From the NCBI RefSeq assembly GCF_030247195.1, contig NC_080671.1:411752044-411816043 (forward strand): a stretch of DNA of 64,000 nucleotides. Direction: 5' to 3'. The notes beneath the pieces are model-generated. The model saw only the letters and a list, made by a program, of their open reading frames with translations. It was not told where the DNA came from and made no database searches. The position numbers and the translations under genes are program-made. Origin of the DNA: Topomyia yanbarensis (taxonomy: Eukaryota; Arthropoda; Insecta; Diptera; Culicidae). Below, piece after piece: positions 44,958 to 57,252 of this stretch (position 1 is the stretch's first letter; every line of letters begins with the position of its first letter).

Positions 44958-47769
44958 TTTTTATATTATGGAATATTTCAAATATTCATCCAACCGAAAA
45001 ATGGCACTTGTGCCAAACTCACGAATTTCACTAATTTCCATGACTTTATTCGCCAGACCTTTTCAAAATAAATAATTCGAGACATTAAGGTCATCTCCGC
45101 ACGTAGCGTCATTTACGGGCCTAGCATGTTTTCAATACAATTTATGCAAATAGTCATCATTCAAATGCTACAAAGTTGATCTGTAATGCAATATTTTCTT
45201 TCATTCGCACTAGTCACTAATCCGATGTCACATCAAATCGATTGGAGGGTAGCTAACATTTTCCACATTCGACGGGGCTTTTAATCCGAACGGTTTTCTA
45301 TAGGAACACGTTCGATCAAATATCAAGGTGACAGCGGATCAGGAGTACCTCTACTACGATTCATTACAATCCAATCGACACTAATAGCATTGATTTACAG
45401 CACGGTTGCACCATTCGATGGACGCTGGAAGTACCTGGAAGGGTAAACAATGTGACACCCACCGCCCGGCCCGAGCAGAACTTCCCAACCAGCCAGCCGC
45501 GGAGCCGATGATTTATGCAATTCAATGGCATACGAAGGTGTAGGACGATTTGCTCATATTGCGATGCAAATTGGGTTTCGCCCGGTGCCCTAGTTTCCCG
45601 GTGCAAATAGAATAATAACAGTCGTTAATTCTAACAAATCACAAAACGGTAGTGAGTCGGAAGCGTTGCTGGTAATTAATTAAATTTATCGCAGTTTGAT
45701 GCTAATGTGTTATTTGACGGTGAGTTATTCAGCATGGTATGTATGTACTTGAATCGGCTTGAAATCCGATGGGTATCGAAAGTTCAACAAGGAAATTTTA
45801 CCCGAATTGACCAACATGTATATACATATTTACAACATTTAATCGCCCTTATGGTGCCTTGCTTTATGGCGCTGTCCTGCGATAATTATCGACAGTAGAC
45901 GCTACCTCACCGACCAGTAAGTGCCCGTAAAAGCAGATTCTTTGATGTCCGCGGCTACAGGCGCCACCGGACATAAATGTGCGCGACACCGACAATAACA
46001 TGTACGGTGCATATGACCGAAATAGTCTACACGCAATAAAACTTGTCGAGGTGTCTACATTCACTCGTATTGATCGATAGGGTGAGGCGAGATGGTGAAA
46101 GAAGCGTGTACCTGTACGTACAGTATGTACAAGGTAACAAGATAAAATGACCATGTTGTGGTAGCTTTCATGGCTTGATGTGTATCATGACGCCAGCGGT
46201 GACTGTCTCCGAGTAGTGTTCGCGGGATTGATAGGATGATGTTTTGATTGGTAAGAATAACTAGGCTTGATTCATTGGCACTAAGCAAGTACAAATGACA
46301 AATGGTCGTTAGGCCGAACACAACACTCTTTTGTTTAGCATTGGAGTTCTAATCGCAGCTGCAACTATTTTTTAAGCTTCGTATATGCAAAATCTTTGAT
46401 CGGCCATAACTTATATTCCGTCAAAATTGTATTCAGCTTATTACGACAAACGAATGCAAACATTCGGCAGTTTCATCTTTCCTCAGGCACTGCTGCATCC
46501 TGGAGTGAAAACTAATCCGACAATAGCTGCAGCCGACGATCTCCGCCCAATAACATCAGCTAATAGTTGTTTTTTTTCAGTTTTATTATCGTTCGGGGTT
46601 TCATTTTCATATCGCCAACTTACGGTCCGTTTAAACGCTCACTTCCTTTAAATGTCCACATTGGCACATACTCAAGAGTCGTTCCGCAAAAAAACCACAA
46701 AAGTCATCAGAGCTCAACAGGACCCCAAAACCTACCAAACTCTGATAACATAAAGCTGCCGAAGAATACGAAAAAACAACAACCTTTCTTTGAACGGACA
46801 CCGCGACCAGATTATGTATTTATGCAAATTGATTATGGCTCTAGATTTACATTTTAGGAGTCCATTAATTAAAGCAACACGCAGCTGGAGCAGTTGTGTG
46901 TGAACGAGGATGGCGCTGCATCCCAAGCTCCAATATCTGGCTTTTGGGGGTTTTCTCCGAAAACATACTGGCTCGTGACGGGGCCGAGACGAGCATAAAA
47001 AGGTGTGCACCACATGATATCGTCTTCGGCGGCCAGTTTGCTCAGACCAGAGACCGAAAGCGAGTCCCGTGCCGCGGCCCCACCCTATTGATGCCCACGG
47101 ATTGGCCACTGATTAGGACAATGGGAAAATTTTGCGGCTTATTTGGCTTCCCAATACTTCATTGTACAAATACTTAATATTTTCATTTTGATTGGAGAAT
47201 TCCAGTCAATATATTCTTATATTTTTCTCCCATTGTCCAGCTTTGAATATTTTCACTATTTTTTACCTCCAGCTCGTCGATCAGGCGTGAGAATACAGCT
47301 GCCGGGTTGTGTCCTGGTCGCACAGATCTTAGAAGAGAACCGCGCGAAGATATACCGTGGCGCCTCAACGAAGATAAGTGTAAAGGTCCCGAACCGCTGT
47401 TCCTGGAACCACCGAAAAAAAAAATTACAAACGAACTAAACTAACGACATGGGCGGACGGATTTTAAAATTCTGGTATTTTATTTTTTTATTTTGTTGTC
47501 ATTTTCCGCCGAACGAACGGGCCGAAATCGGCAAACAGGATTTACGGACGTGTAAATTAATCGCACTATAATTTTCGCATGACTTGCGAAGATTTACGGC
47601 CGATTCGAATCAATTAGAATTGATCTTTAAACCGAAAGCGTATATGGCCAATAAGGATATGGGTTACGTCGAACTGGAAAGCGTTTTGCGGCAGAGAAAA
47701 GAACCGATGGCATAACTTCAGATAACCAGAGACACAGTCGTACTCGAGTGTCTACCGTTCGCAGAAACA
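44958..47769. other. mostly unique DNA, no supported gene
   Basis: Base composition is more balanced at 45240-45610, 45900-46330 and 46880-47110 than in the surrounding AT-rich DNA. No domain-bearing frame was found. CATAAAAAGG at about 46995 could be a TATA box but lacks a convincing downstream gene. These tracts might be intronic or regulatory. Confidence 0.35.
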
Positions 47770-47851
47770 ATGGATCGTAAATTGGTCCGTCTGGAGCCAT
47801 TTTTCGTTGGAATTCGCTGCCGGCAGGAGTGCGTAGCTTCAACAAGCATAT
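47770..47851 (+). CDS. candidate first coding exon, host gene unknown
   Basis: ATG in a strong context (ACAATGG) opens MDRKLVRLEPFFVGIRC, continuing for 27 codons to a GTAAGT donor at 47852. The exon ends in phase 1. The preceding 250 bp are GC-richer and leader-like. No homology is recognised and partner exons are not identified. Confidence 0.3.
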
Positions 47852-48431
47852 GTAAGTATTGGTTTTGAGGCAAATTTATTGCCGATTGTTTGATATCGGC
47901 TGCCCGGGCATTCCAATATTTAGGTCATGCTGAACAGTTTCGATTGGTTGCTGTAGAAGAGAAGAGAGGACTCATTTACATGGACTAAGGCGCTTCTGGG
48001 TGCTATGCGGAACATTGTCTCTGGAGCATTTTAGATTCGAGTAATGTGACGTAAGAACGACTCGGTTGCCAGTCTGAATGGTCCACCGGATGGCTATCAA
48101 AGCTCTTTGCAATGGGTAATGCCGTATTTCTTAAAAAATGCTAAAAATTTAGCCCAAAGATACAACCACATTTCTTCATATGTCAATTAACTCGAAAAAC
48201 GTATTCCTTTCACAGAAAAAAATTGTTCCCAGAATCGTACATAAAGTCCCATGAATTCTGAAATCACGTTTTTACGTTACGAAAACCTGACCGTGACCAA
48301 AAATCATATGCTTTATAATTTTGTTCCATTTCTCTTCAGTAATGCCTATATACCGCTGTTATTAGAGGAGATATTTGACGACAACTATACGGACATTATT
48401 CATAAAACGAAAGGTTGAATAGTTTTTTTTC

Positions 48432-48592
48432 ATTTTGATTTAAGGTTTTAACCTTAAGATCATTCGCCTCTTTTCGGGTTAGAGAAATCTCTATTGGAAA
48501 ATTCTCTAACCCTATGTGCGGGGGTTGGGAATCGAACCCAGGTGAGCTGCGTACAAGGCAATCAATTTACCCACTACGCTATGCCCGTCCCC
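48432..48592 (-). mobile_element. tRNA-derived SINE, near complete
   Basis: Read on the minus strand it has A-box TAGCGTAGTGGG (48570-48581) and B-box GGTTCGATTCC (48528-48538). The body has AGATTTCTCTAACCCG and AGGCGAATGATCTTAAGG. It shares both head and tail with the 44.23 kb copy, so it defines the family consensus best in this window. Confidence 0.8.
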
Positions 48593-48639
48593 AAGTTGAA
48601 TCATGATTTTATTCATAGCTTTTCGAATATAATCTGGTT

Positions 48640-49030
48640 TTCGTGGTTGTGAAATAGTACACCGAATCATGAAATGCTATTCATGTATACATGAACTGAT
48701 CCATGATTTCTAGCGAATTCTCCATTCTAGTTCTTGAGATAGTTCATAAGCCTTGAAATAATTTTCATGTGTTCGCGAACCAGTGCTTGATTCCTAGTGT
48801 AACAGTCGCGACATACCTTGTATGTATACGTGAACGGATTCATGATTCCTGGCGACTCACTATTCGTGCTCAGGCTTCCTAGTATAATTTTGACGACTAA
48901 CCATTCGTGATAATGAAGTTCACAAAATCAAACAATATTATTCATGGCATCGTGAACTGATTCATGATTCGTAGTACATGATTCACGATCTATCTTAGTT
49001 GCTTATGATGCTTAGTTGCTTAATTTCATG
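48640..49030 (+). repeat. degenerate GAACTGATTCATGATT repeats
   Basis: Variants of GTGAACTGATTCATGATTC followed by a TAGY block occur at about 48690, 48775, 48830 and 48955. Spacing is irregular (about 55-125 bp). The DNA from 49031 to 50074 is AT-rich with no recognised gene. Confidence 0.55.
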
Positions 49031-50074
49031 CAAATCTGCATATGATGGTGAAATTTTCACGTGAACTATTTCACAAAATTCTGTTTTTTCATGAAATATC
49101 TGATAGTTATGTCCAGCTTCTAGCGGCTACTAATACCCGCGAGCAGCAGATGTGTGTTTATGCAATTTATCTGCACTTATAAGTTTATAAATTGTTTTCA
49201 TGTATAAATGCAGCCAATTTGAATCTTGATAGCTGATAGGTGATAGCTCTACTGTACATCCAATGACCTATTTCAAAATTGCCTGTTCCTACACGTACAT
49301 TCTGAGATCATTATCAAATACAGTAAGCCCCACACGAATACATCCACATGTCAATTGGATACATGCAATGCATTCACACTTCCTTAATGAAAATTTATAT
49401 TTTTCATTCTGGCAAGTATTATCCAATATTTGGGTAAATGTAAGCAAATACTAGAAATAAAAACCAATCGATCTCACCTACATTTGTCATTTTTACACTC
49501 TTCAGACTTTTTCTGAAATTTTAACATCCTTCTTCCCGGGAGTCGCATAGAATGTTCGTCAATTCGTCACGCCAACTCGAAAAATGTTGGCAGCATCCTC
49601 TCCGATTTTAATGGAAGCTTTTGTACATGAAAACTTTGTGACAAAAATCCACACTGCATATATTGTTTTTTTTTTCAAAAATGACTGTTTTTTGAAAAGG
49701 ATCATACTTTGTTTTTACCAATTTTTTTTCAAATGGCTATAGTCTAAAAATGACAACTCTTACAAAAAAATGTTATGGGAGTGATTTTCACAAAATTAGT
49801 AAAACTCTACACTGAAAAGAATCGATTTTAAAAATTTGAAGTCGATTTACAAAAAAACCCATCTTTGATATGGATGAAATTTTATTCCAAGATAGGAAAT
49901 TATGTTTCCTAACTACCGTCAAAAATTAAAGTTGGGCAGTTTCAAGGAAAAAACGTTATTTGAAAAAAAAAACTTTTCCTTGTCCAAACTGATTTTATTC
50001 AGTGTATTTTTATCAAAAACTAAACCAATGAAAGCCATAATCATCTCAGAATCCAATTTCCAAACTGCCCAAAA

Positions 50075-50320
50075 GACTGGAAGACTGGAAGACTGGAACA
50101 CTGGAAGACTGGAACACTGGAAGACTGGAACAATGGAAGACTGGTAGACTGGAAGACTGGAAGACTGGAAGACTGGAAGACTGGAAGACTGGAAGACTGG
50201 AAGACTGGAAGACTGGAAGACTGGAAGACTGGAAGACTGGAAGACTGGAAGACTGGAAGACTGGAAGACTGGAAGACTGGAAGACTGGAAGACTGGAAAA
50301 CTGGAAGACTGGAAGACTGA
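50075..50320. repeat. 8-bp minisatellite (GACTGGAA)n, about 31 copies
   Basis: The central copies are pure. Variants (GAACACTGG, GAACAATGG, GGTAGACTGG) sit mainly at the left edge. It is open in several frames on both strands, producing low-complexity SSLPVFQ-type peptides that are not real proteins. Confidence 0.95.
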
Positions 50321-50395
50321 GATCTGAGAGGGTGCTGCCCACTCTGAATACGATTTAGCGCGAAATTCGTCTATTACTCAATAACGGCGTTAGTC

Positions 50396-50620
50396 TTAAG
50401 GCTCAACTGAGAAAGTCTCAAAAAGCGACCATCTTCGAAACAAGAAGTTTTTTCGCTACCCTTTACACGATCTTCATAACAAATAATCAATGTATTCGGT
50501 ACATGATTAGAATATTGTTGATTGATTTTCAACAAAATTCTTCCGGTGGTGTGCAAATAAAACTGCTTTTTTCGTTTTCCAAGATGGGCGCTTTTCGACG
50601 CTTTCTCAGTAGAACCTTAA
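50396..50620. mobile_element. foldback MITE, copy 2 of 2
   Basis: Outer ends TTAAGGCTCAACTGAGAAAG and the inverse CTTTCTCAGTAGAACCTTAA. Shares CGTTTTCCAAGATGG, AAACTGCTTTTT and the inverted layout with 5823-6035. More complete at its termini than copy 1. No coding. Confidence 0.7.
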
Positions 50621-51770
50621 ATGAAACGCGTTTTCGTGTGAACGTGTTTAACGTATTTAACGCGGCAGGATGCCCGTCCACCGGGACCGAAGTAGCAAAT
50701 CGCACGAGTTTTCCCTATTGTCCGCTAGGTTGCGCAGGTACTCTTTCTAGTGGCGCTAGCCAGTAATATTTTCAAACATTCTGCCGAGTCACCAACAGAT
50801 GGCCAATTCAAGTTTAAATACATCCTTGAAATGATGTGAAACATTTTTCCTTCGTGGGACATCTAATATTTACCACAGAGTTTTTATTGGTAGATTAGCG
50901 TAAAGAGGATTGGCAACATTGGATCAATCCCAAGTAACAATTTTGGTTATATTAAAGTTTTATAGGGGTTATTTCAACTAATGTTTAAAACCTTCCATGC
51001 ATACCTCATGGTTTTTACGCCTTTCTACAGGCCGCTCTAAACCCATGTCATGACAAGTTCGCTCAGTTGTATTGCTATCAGTACAACTTGAAACCACCAT
51101 AGGAGTAATCGTTTCATTACAAAGTCTTTAAAGCCTCTTCTGCTTTTCATGTTACAGCTTTCAGTTCTAGCTTGGCTTTTCTCCATTAATTGGATATATT
51201 CAATAAAATTTTATCATTTTCCTTCACCTCGCATAACTTCAATCATCGAACGAAATGCAAGATTGTTAGGCATATAATATTCCCAAAATATTGAATAGAC
51301 GAGATCTTTATTCTTGTTTACGAGCCATTTTTACTTATTTTCTAGGAATGCCGTCAAATATTAACAGTGAAATATAATGGAAAAGTATTATTTATCTAAA
51401 TATTTTAAGGACACACGATTCCGTTAAGCTCACCCATCGAGTCGGGTAGCATAAGATTATATGCCTCACGAACTACGTCGACATTATTGAAATCGATCGT
51501 AGAGCTGTAGAAAAGGCGTTTATGCCATTTAGGAGGAGGTTCTCATTCAAAATTTTCCAAACTTTGATTTTTTTCTTTACAATTTTTGAAGAGTATAAGT
51601 GTGTTAAACGGGGTTTTCGTTATGCGCATCAAAAAAGTTTCTACAGGCCATTGCTCGGAGTGTTGCTTTGGCCGCCGATACTATCGGCTCGAGACGCGCG
51701 CCTCAGTTAGAAACCTTTTCATGGTATTATGCACGTTCGCAGAATGATTTGCGTTGCACCACTGCTACAA
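50621..51770. other. no recognised gene
   Basis: Mixed DNA followed by AT-rich stretches. Frames up to 62 codons without recognisable domains. Confidence 0.35.
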
Positions 51771-51772
51771 TA

Positions 51773-51890
51773 GAATTAATAAAATTAATAAAACTAATAA
51801 AATTAATAATATTAATAATATTAATAAAATTAATAAAATTAATAAAATGAGTAAAATGAATAAATGAGTAAAATGAATAAACGAATAAAA
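51773..51890. repeat. AATTAATAAA-type low-complexity array
   Basis: Repeats of AATTAATAAA grade into GTAAAATGAATAAAT. A similar but scrambled array lies at about 52965-53250. Both are next to a GCGTTGYACCACTGCT string (51750 and 53268), suggesting one related repeat in two places. Confidence 0.75.
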
Positions 51891-51998
51891 AGATTATAGG
51901 GTAGACGAGCCCTTTTTCATCTCATTAGTCAGGATGTCACACTATTTCGTTGATAACTCGACTTAAAGTGACGGGATTATGCTTAAATAGATATCATC

Positions 51999-52790
51999 AT
52001 TAGACTGGTTCAATTTTTGACTTTTAGCTCCACTAAGCTCTACTGATTCCTTTTATGGTCCTTAGTAATTGTGCAAATTTTGGTACCGATCGGTTGTGTC
52101 TACGGACCCTTCAAAAATTTCAAAGTGTATATGAAAATTAGTATGGAAAATCGGTTAAAATTGAAAATAAATTCTTAAAAAATCACCTCATCAATCAAAT
52201 CAAGAGAACACTATATATTATTAAAGCTATTCTTCTACTGAACACATTCGTGGAACATTATAAGTTTGTGAAAATTCGCTGAGAAAAGTTATTGACTAAA
52301 GAAGCAGCATGACTTCAGAACAAGTGGATTTTATTATTAATCATAGCAACCCTGTTTCAATGGCTGCATCTGCCATATGGGAGCGTTGGTTGGTAAGCCT
52401 TGTTTACACTTGTAAAATGATGGAGCTATTCAAACAGGGTTGCTATGATTAATAATAAAATCCACTTGTTTTGATGTCATGCTGCTTCTTTAGGTAATAA
52501 CTTTTCTCAGCGAATTTTTACAAACTTACAATATTCCAAGAATGTGCTCAGTAGAAGAATAGCTTTAGAAATATATAGTGTTCTCATAAATTGATTGATG
52601 AGGCGATTTTTTAAGAATTTATTTTCAATTTTAACCGATTTTCCATACTGATTACCATATAAATTTTGAAATTTTTGGGGGGTCCGTAGACACAACCGAT
52701 CGGTACCAAAATTTGCACAATTACTAAGGGCCATAAAAGGAATGAGTAGAGCCTGGTGGAGCTAAAAGTCAAAAATTGAACCAGTCTAAT
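51999..52790. mobile_element. 792-bp foldback element with ~360-bp inverted arms
   Basis: The left arm begins ATTAGACTGGTTCAATTTTT. The right arm ends with the inverse, AAAAATTGAACCAGTCTAAT. Homology continues inward almost to the centre (GCAACCCTGTTT against AAACAGGGTTGC), leaving only about 70 bp between arms. CATC flanks both ends (51995-51998 and 52791-52794), a possible 4-bp duplication. No transposase is encoded. Confidence 0.85.
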
Positions 52791-55626
52791 CATCATCTTT
52801 GCTTCGTTCCTAAAAAGCAGTATAGTTAAAATTTTGGCCTGGAAATTGTAAAATACTCGCGTTTAAGCAAAGCGAGAAATCGAGTACAACGTACCCTTAT
52901 TTGAGCTAATGCGTTAAATAGAGATAGCAGATACTGCTCTAACTAATGTGTTCAACTGGGTGGGATGAATAAAGGCACTAAGATGAATTGGGGCGCATTA
53001 ACCCTATAAATGGAAAGAATTATATGAATTAACAGAATAAAAATAATTGAATGAATAAAATTAATAATGTCAATTAAGTGAAGAAAATGATTAAAATAAT
53101 AAAATAAATTAAATGAATGAAATATAAAATTGACGTAACAAAAAAAGAACTGAATAGAATGGATAAAAATTAAAAAATGAATAGAATTGACAAAATAAAT
53201 AAAAAGAGGAAAGAACAAACAGAATAAAATGAAATAAATTAATAAAATGAAAAATTGTACCAGTGCTTTGCGTTGTACCACTGCTGCTGCGGCATCGCAG
53301 ACTAGTTGAGAATTATCTAAACCAGTTAACGAGTTAACCACATAAAACGGTGAAAAAAAAGAAAAAAATTGATCAAAATTGTTTAAGTCTCATTTTAGTC
53401 CACCATATTAGAATCACCATTTTCATTTTGTTGATTTTGATACATATTAACTAAAATTCGTTCTTATAAATCACAACACCATTTTTTCCCGATCTTAGCT
53501 GAAATATTAATTTTTAGTGGGGGTCCGCAATTTTGGATCGACCATTTTTAATGTCGAAAAACTGACCTCAGATTCGTAATCAGCGATGTCCAAAACCCAT
53601 GCAATTGTTACAAAATATTGACATTCTACCACGAGTAATTCATCGAAACTATTCTCAATACTTTAAACGCGTTTGTCTAAAAACATTATTTTTCAAAACT
53701 GTTTACAATCTCATTTGAAAACGGTTCAATTTAAAGACTTCATCTTTTTCCCTCTCAAGAGAAAGCCTTTTTCATTTGAGGAATGACCTATAAAATATAC
53801 AAATTCTTTGTGTTCACTATTTTTAGTGAAGTATCACAGTGGGACAAACAGCTAAAATCCGACCGCAAAGTTTGAGATCGCACCATTACAACAAATTTTC
53901 AAGTTTTTTACTCGTTCTGAGGTCATTACTCCAAAAAATTTAGTTTTCTTTGGAGACTTAATATAAGTTTTGTGTTTCAGATCGATCCTGATACAGAAGG
54001 CTGTACGCAGCTTTGGAATTCCACGCACACCTAACCTTAAACAGAGCGTCACCACGAGCACCATTTTGTTTTTTCGTTATGATAAAATTGTAAATAAAGA
54101 TGAAAATATAGGCTTTTTGAATCCTAAAACTATTTCCTTATATGTTTTTTTTTCATCTGCCCTTAAAAAAATACAAATATTGCTTACTTTTTGATCATTT
54201 GAATGAACAAAACACTTGGACTACCAAGGGGGTCCCTTAACATTTGGACTACCAAGGGGGTTTAAAAAATGGGAACGCTTACTTTGACAGTACTATGCAA
54301 AATTCGCAAATGTGAAAATTTGTGCATAAGGACACAAGAACCAAAATAAAATTTAATTTTTTTAGTTTTTCGGATTCTCCTCGTCAGTTACTAACATCAA
54401 CTTAATGCTAGTTAGATAAGTCCAAACCAGCACCAAATTGACGCTAGAGATGCTGCACGACAAAATTTTCATCAGAAATTTAGATGACCGTGTCCATGAT
54501 TAGAATGCCTTCTAAAAGGTCCCAGTTATTCAACTGACAGGGGAGCATGTGGACACTTGACCAAGCGCAAAATTCTATTATTGGTTATGACGTGTTCGAT
54601 GAGGTTCTTAAATTTTTTTTCGAAAATACTTTCATACTTGTTTCAATCCCTTAACGTAATTTTAAAAGTTAGGAATAGAAAATACTTTCCTCATAGAAAG
54701 TATTCCGCAAATTATAATTTTGCGTTAAATCATGCAATTTTTTATCAAACTTTGTATGGACATATCTACTGGACTAATAATTACTTTTTTAAGCACTCAT
54801 ATCTCATCTTATTCCTTATGAAGTGGTGAAAGGATTTTACATAAATCGAAACATTGGGATAGTTATTACTAAAATTTGCACGACATTTCGCACAATAACT
54901 AAAGTTGGGGAGACTTCAACAAGATTTTATGGGAAGTGAAAATAACCTAAAGAAAGATTTAAAATTTCTGATATTTCCTATGCTGTGGTACCTACTGTTA
55001 ATGTTAATCACGTCACAAAAAAATCCCACGTCAAACAGCAGTCTATATCTTTTAGTACTAGTAAACAATGTTAGCAATAATATGGCTGATTTCGTGAGTG
55101 TGAACATGCAATGTAAGCAGTACAGTTGAACCTTAAAAAGAAATGCATTAAAACAGTCAAAAGTTATGAAATGCAAATATTTTATATTTTTCTGCTACCT
55201 AAGGATCTCGACAATATGAAAATTTTGAAGACAGCATGTTTTATGTCATAATTTTTTGTTTTGATTTTTCAAAATTCCTTAAAAAAAACGTTCGCAGAAA
55301 AACTTTTATAACTTTTGAAAAACTAAATTAAAAATTCTACAAAAAATCATGAAAACGCATAATAGCTTTGCAAATTATGTTTCAATGCCTTTTGAAAGAT
55401 TGAAAACTTTTTTGAAAAGATTTACGCAGGTTTAGCGAAAAACCTGATCAAGTCGCCCCATGTTCCCCTATTTGATTTACCAAAAAATCAAACATTACAA
55501 AAAAACTAAATTTTAACGTGGCACTGAAAAATTTTCGTACTCCACGATGCAACCGTGTGCACATAACACGGTGCTACAAAATAAAAAAAAATTAATGTAC
55601 TTTTCAAGTAACCTTCTAAAGGTTGT
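52791..55626. other. AT-rich DNA without recognised genes
   Basis: Includes the scrambled AATAAA array (52965-53250) and a direct duplication of TTGGACTACCAAGGGGGT at 54217 and 54244. No supported CDS. Confidence 0.4.
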
Positions 55627-55705
55627 ACTGCCCATGATCGCATATCAGTCCCATAAAGATAGGAAATCCCATAGAAAACGGGACAACTGTGCGATCATGG
55701 GTAGT
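55627..55705. mobile_element. 79-bp hairpin MITE
   Basis: ACTGCCCATGATCGCA and the inverse TGCGATCATGGGTAGT are 16-bp arms with one mismatch. A second inner pair (GTCCCATA against CATAGAAAACGGGAC) lies inside. No coding. Confidence 0.65.
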
Positions 55706-56408
55706 GTTGGTCTGAATACAACACAAAACCACGTTTGATCAATTTAGTGTGTCCTCAAAATCTTGATTTAAAGAAAAAAAAACTATTTTTCAGGACATTC
55801 GGCGCTAAAAAATTTTCTATGTGATCATTTTTCAACCCATATTAAACATTTTTGTTGCGTTGGAAAAAATATAAATTACCTTTTTAACAGTGGGGAGTTG
55901 TGAACATAGTTTTGTTTTCGGGGCATAACTACCATAAACATCGATCGATTTTCGAAATTTGACCTGGTATTTGTAAAGGACACCTTAATACATCCACAGG
56001 CTGAAGCAATTTAAAATCAGCGTTAAAATTTGTTTAGTTCCGAAAGCCCCGAGTTCAATTTGATGAAATCTACAACCTACACAAGGTCATTTGAAAAGTT
56101 CAAAATTACTGTAGCACCGTGTAATCATTAATAATTTTCTTGAGGGTTAATAATAAGGATTATTTCACATCTCCAGTGTTGTAATTCATCGAAAGACAAA
56201 CTCGCAATATCACATTACCGTACTGAAGTTACTCTATCTACGAAATATAGAGAGTGCGGCATCTCTCCCGAAATTAGCCTATGCCTGTCTGTAGAAGCAA
56301 CTAGTAAGCCCCCGTAAATTAAAGTCTGATTAGCGAGTCAATAAAATGATTATGAATACTTTTTTATTGATAAATGTACCCACAAACCGTATCAGAGTCT
56401 GAAGTGGT

Positions 56409-56447
56409 TATGTAAAAGTTATTAAAGAATGTTATCAATCATCAGCG
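56409..56447 (+). promoter_or_regulatory. candidate core promoter of the secreted-protein gene
   Basis: A TATA-like TATGTAAAAG at 56409-56418 lies about 32 bases before an initiator-like TCATCAG (56440-56446). This predicts a leader of roughly 75 bases to the ATG at 56517. Spacing fits an arthropod TATA/Inr promoter but both motifs are weak. Confidence 0.35.
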
Positions 56448-56516
56448 TTCGAATCGAAACGACAAGTTGGGTAACCGCGCAAGCTGCAGTCTACCAGAAG
56501 GCGTCGTGTCTACGAA

Positions 56517-57218
56517 ATGTTGCAATACATCTTTCTCCTCGTCCTAGTGGCCAGTTGTTTAGGCGATCCGCGGTACCCGGACTTCCAGGAGCGTTTTACC
56601 GAACACAGTCGTCTGGTTGAACCACAGCTGCAGGAATTTCGCGTCGAAAACAATCAGCTGCGGCTGGATTTGATTGAATGGATAGTGCGGCAGATCGGGA
56701 ACCTTACAGTGGAGATGCGCCAAATCACCGAAGATACATGGCAGCAAATCGAAGGTCACCCAGATACCAACGAGGAGTGTTTGGTTGATATGAAAACGGC
56801 ATTCGACTATTACGTGTGGGTAGGCGAGCTGGACATCATGTACTGTGCAGGGGATATGGTTTACTACCTGGACAAAGATGCGAATGATCGCTTCAATCCT
56901 CAGATTTCGTCCATTCAGCGGGAGAACAGCAGAGCTATCTATCAAACGGTGCACACACTGGGGCGAAATCAGTTTGTGCATGATGTGAACGGAACGGTGG
57001 CCGAACTGCAGGAAGAGCTGGACTACTATACAAAGTTGTGGGAGAGTTATCAGGAGGATTTACGCAATGAACTAAATGCGTTCGATCCATTCGCGGAGCT
57101 AGTGCGTACTGAAATGGCGTGGTGGCACAACTATACAGTCGATTGGCACACAACTTTGATGAATAATGTCATTTCATACATCGATTATTATTGTGTAGAT
57201 TCGCGACGCAAGATATAA
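56517..57218 (+). CDS. secreted protein of unknown function, single exon
   Basis: This 233-residue protein starts with a clear signal peptide (MLQYIFLLVLVASCLG, cleavage likely after Gly16, before Asp17). The mature chain has three cysteines (88, 110, 226), so at most one disulfide with one free or dimer-forming Cys. It has three N-glycosylation sequons (NLT 62, NGT 158, NYT 205). The middle is helical and Glu/Gln-rich (residues 35-80 and 161-187), and aromatic clusters (WWHNY, YIDYYC) lie near the C-terminus. There is no transmembrane segment after the signal. I do not recognise the family; it resembles small insect secreted proteins of midgut, salivary or haemolymph origin only in general layout. 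Start chosen because it gives the signal peptide. A TATA/initiator pair and poly(A) signal lie close by, arguing for a compact intronless gene. Codon use is more balanced than the flanks. Confidence 0.85.
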   Translation: MLQYIFLLVLVASCLGDPRYPDFQERFTEHSRLVEPQLQEFRVENNQLRLDLIEWIVRQIGNLTVEMRQITEDTWQQIEGHPDTNEECLVDMKTAFDYYVWVGELDIMYCAGDMVYYLDKDANDRFNPQISSIQRENSRAIYQTVHTLGRNQFVHDVNGTVAELQEELDYYTKLWESYQEDLRNELNAFDPFAELVRTEMAWWHNYTVDWHTTLMNNVISYIDYYCVDSRRKI

Positions 57219-57246
57219 TATATAGTGCTAATTTCTTGAAGATTTT

Positions 57247-57252
57247 AATAAA
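57247..57252 (+). terminator. poly(A) signal of the secreted-protein gene
   Basis: AATAAA lies 28 bases after the TAA stop, giving a very short 3' UTR. A T-rich stretch follows. Confidence 0.75.

Noticed and set aside
46995..47110. TATA box (CATAAAAAGG) with promoter
   Set aside because: No initiator at correct spacing and no open gene downstream.
50046..50342. 98-codon SSLPVFQ-repeat protein
   Set aside because: Direct translation of the 8-bp minisatellite; open in several frames.
56559..56981. 140-codon minus-strand frame
   Set aside because: Antisense shadow of the secreted-protein gene; lacks signal or domain.
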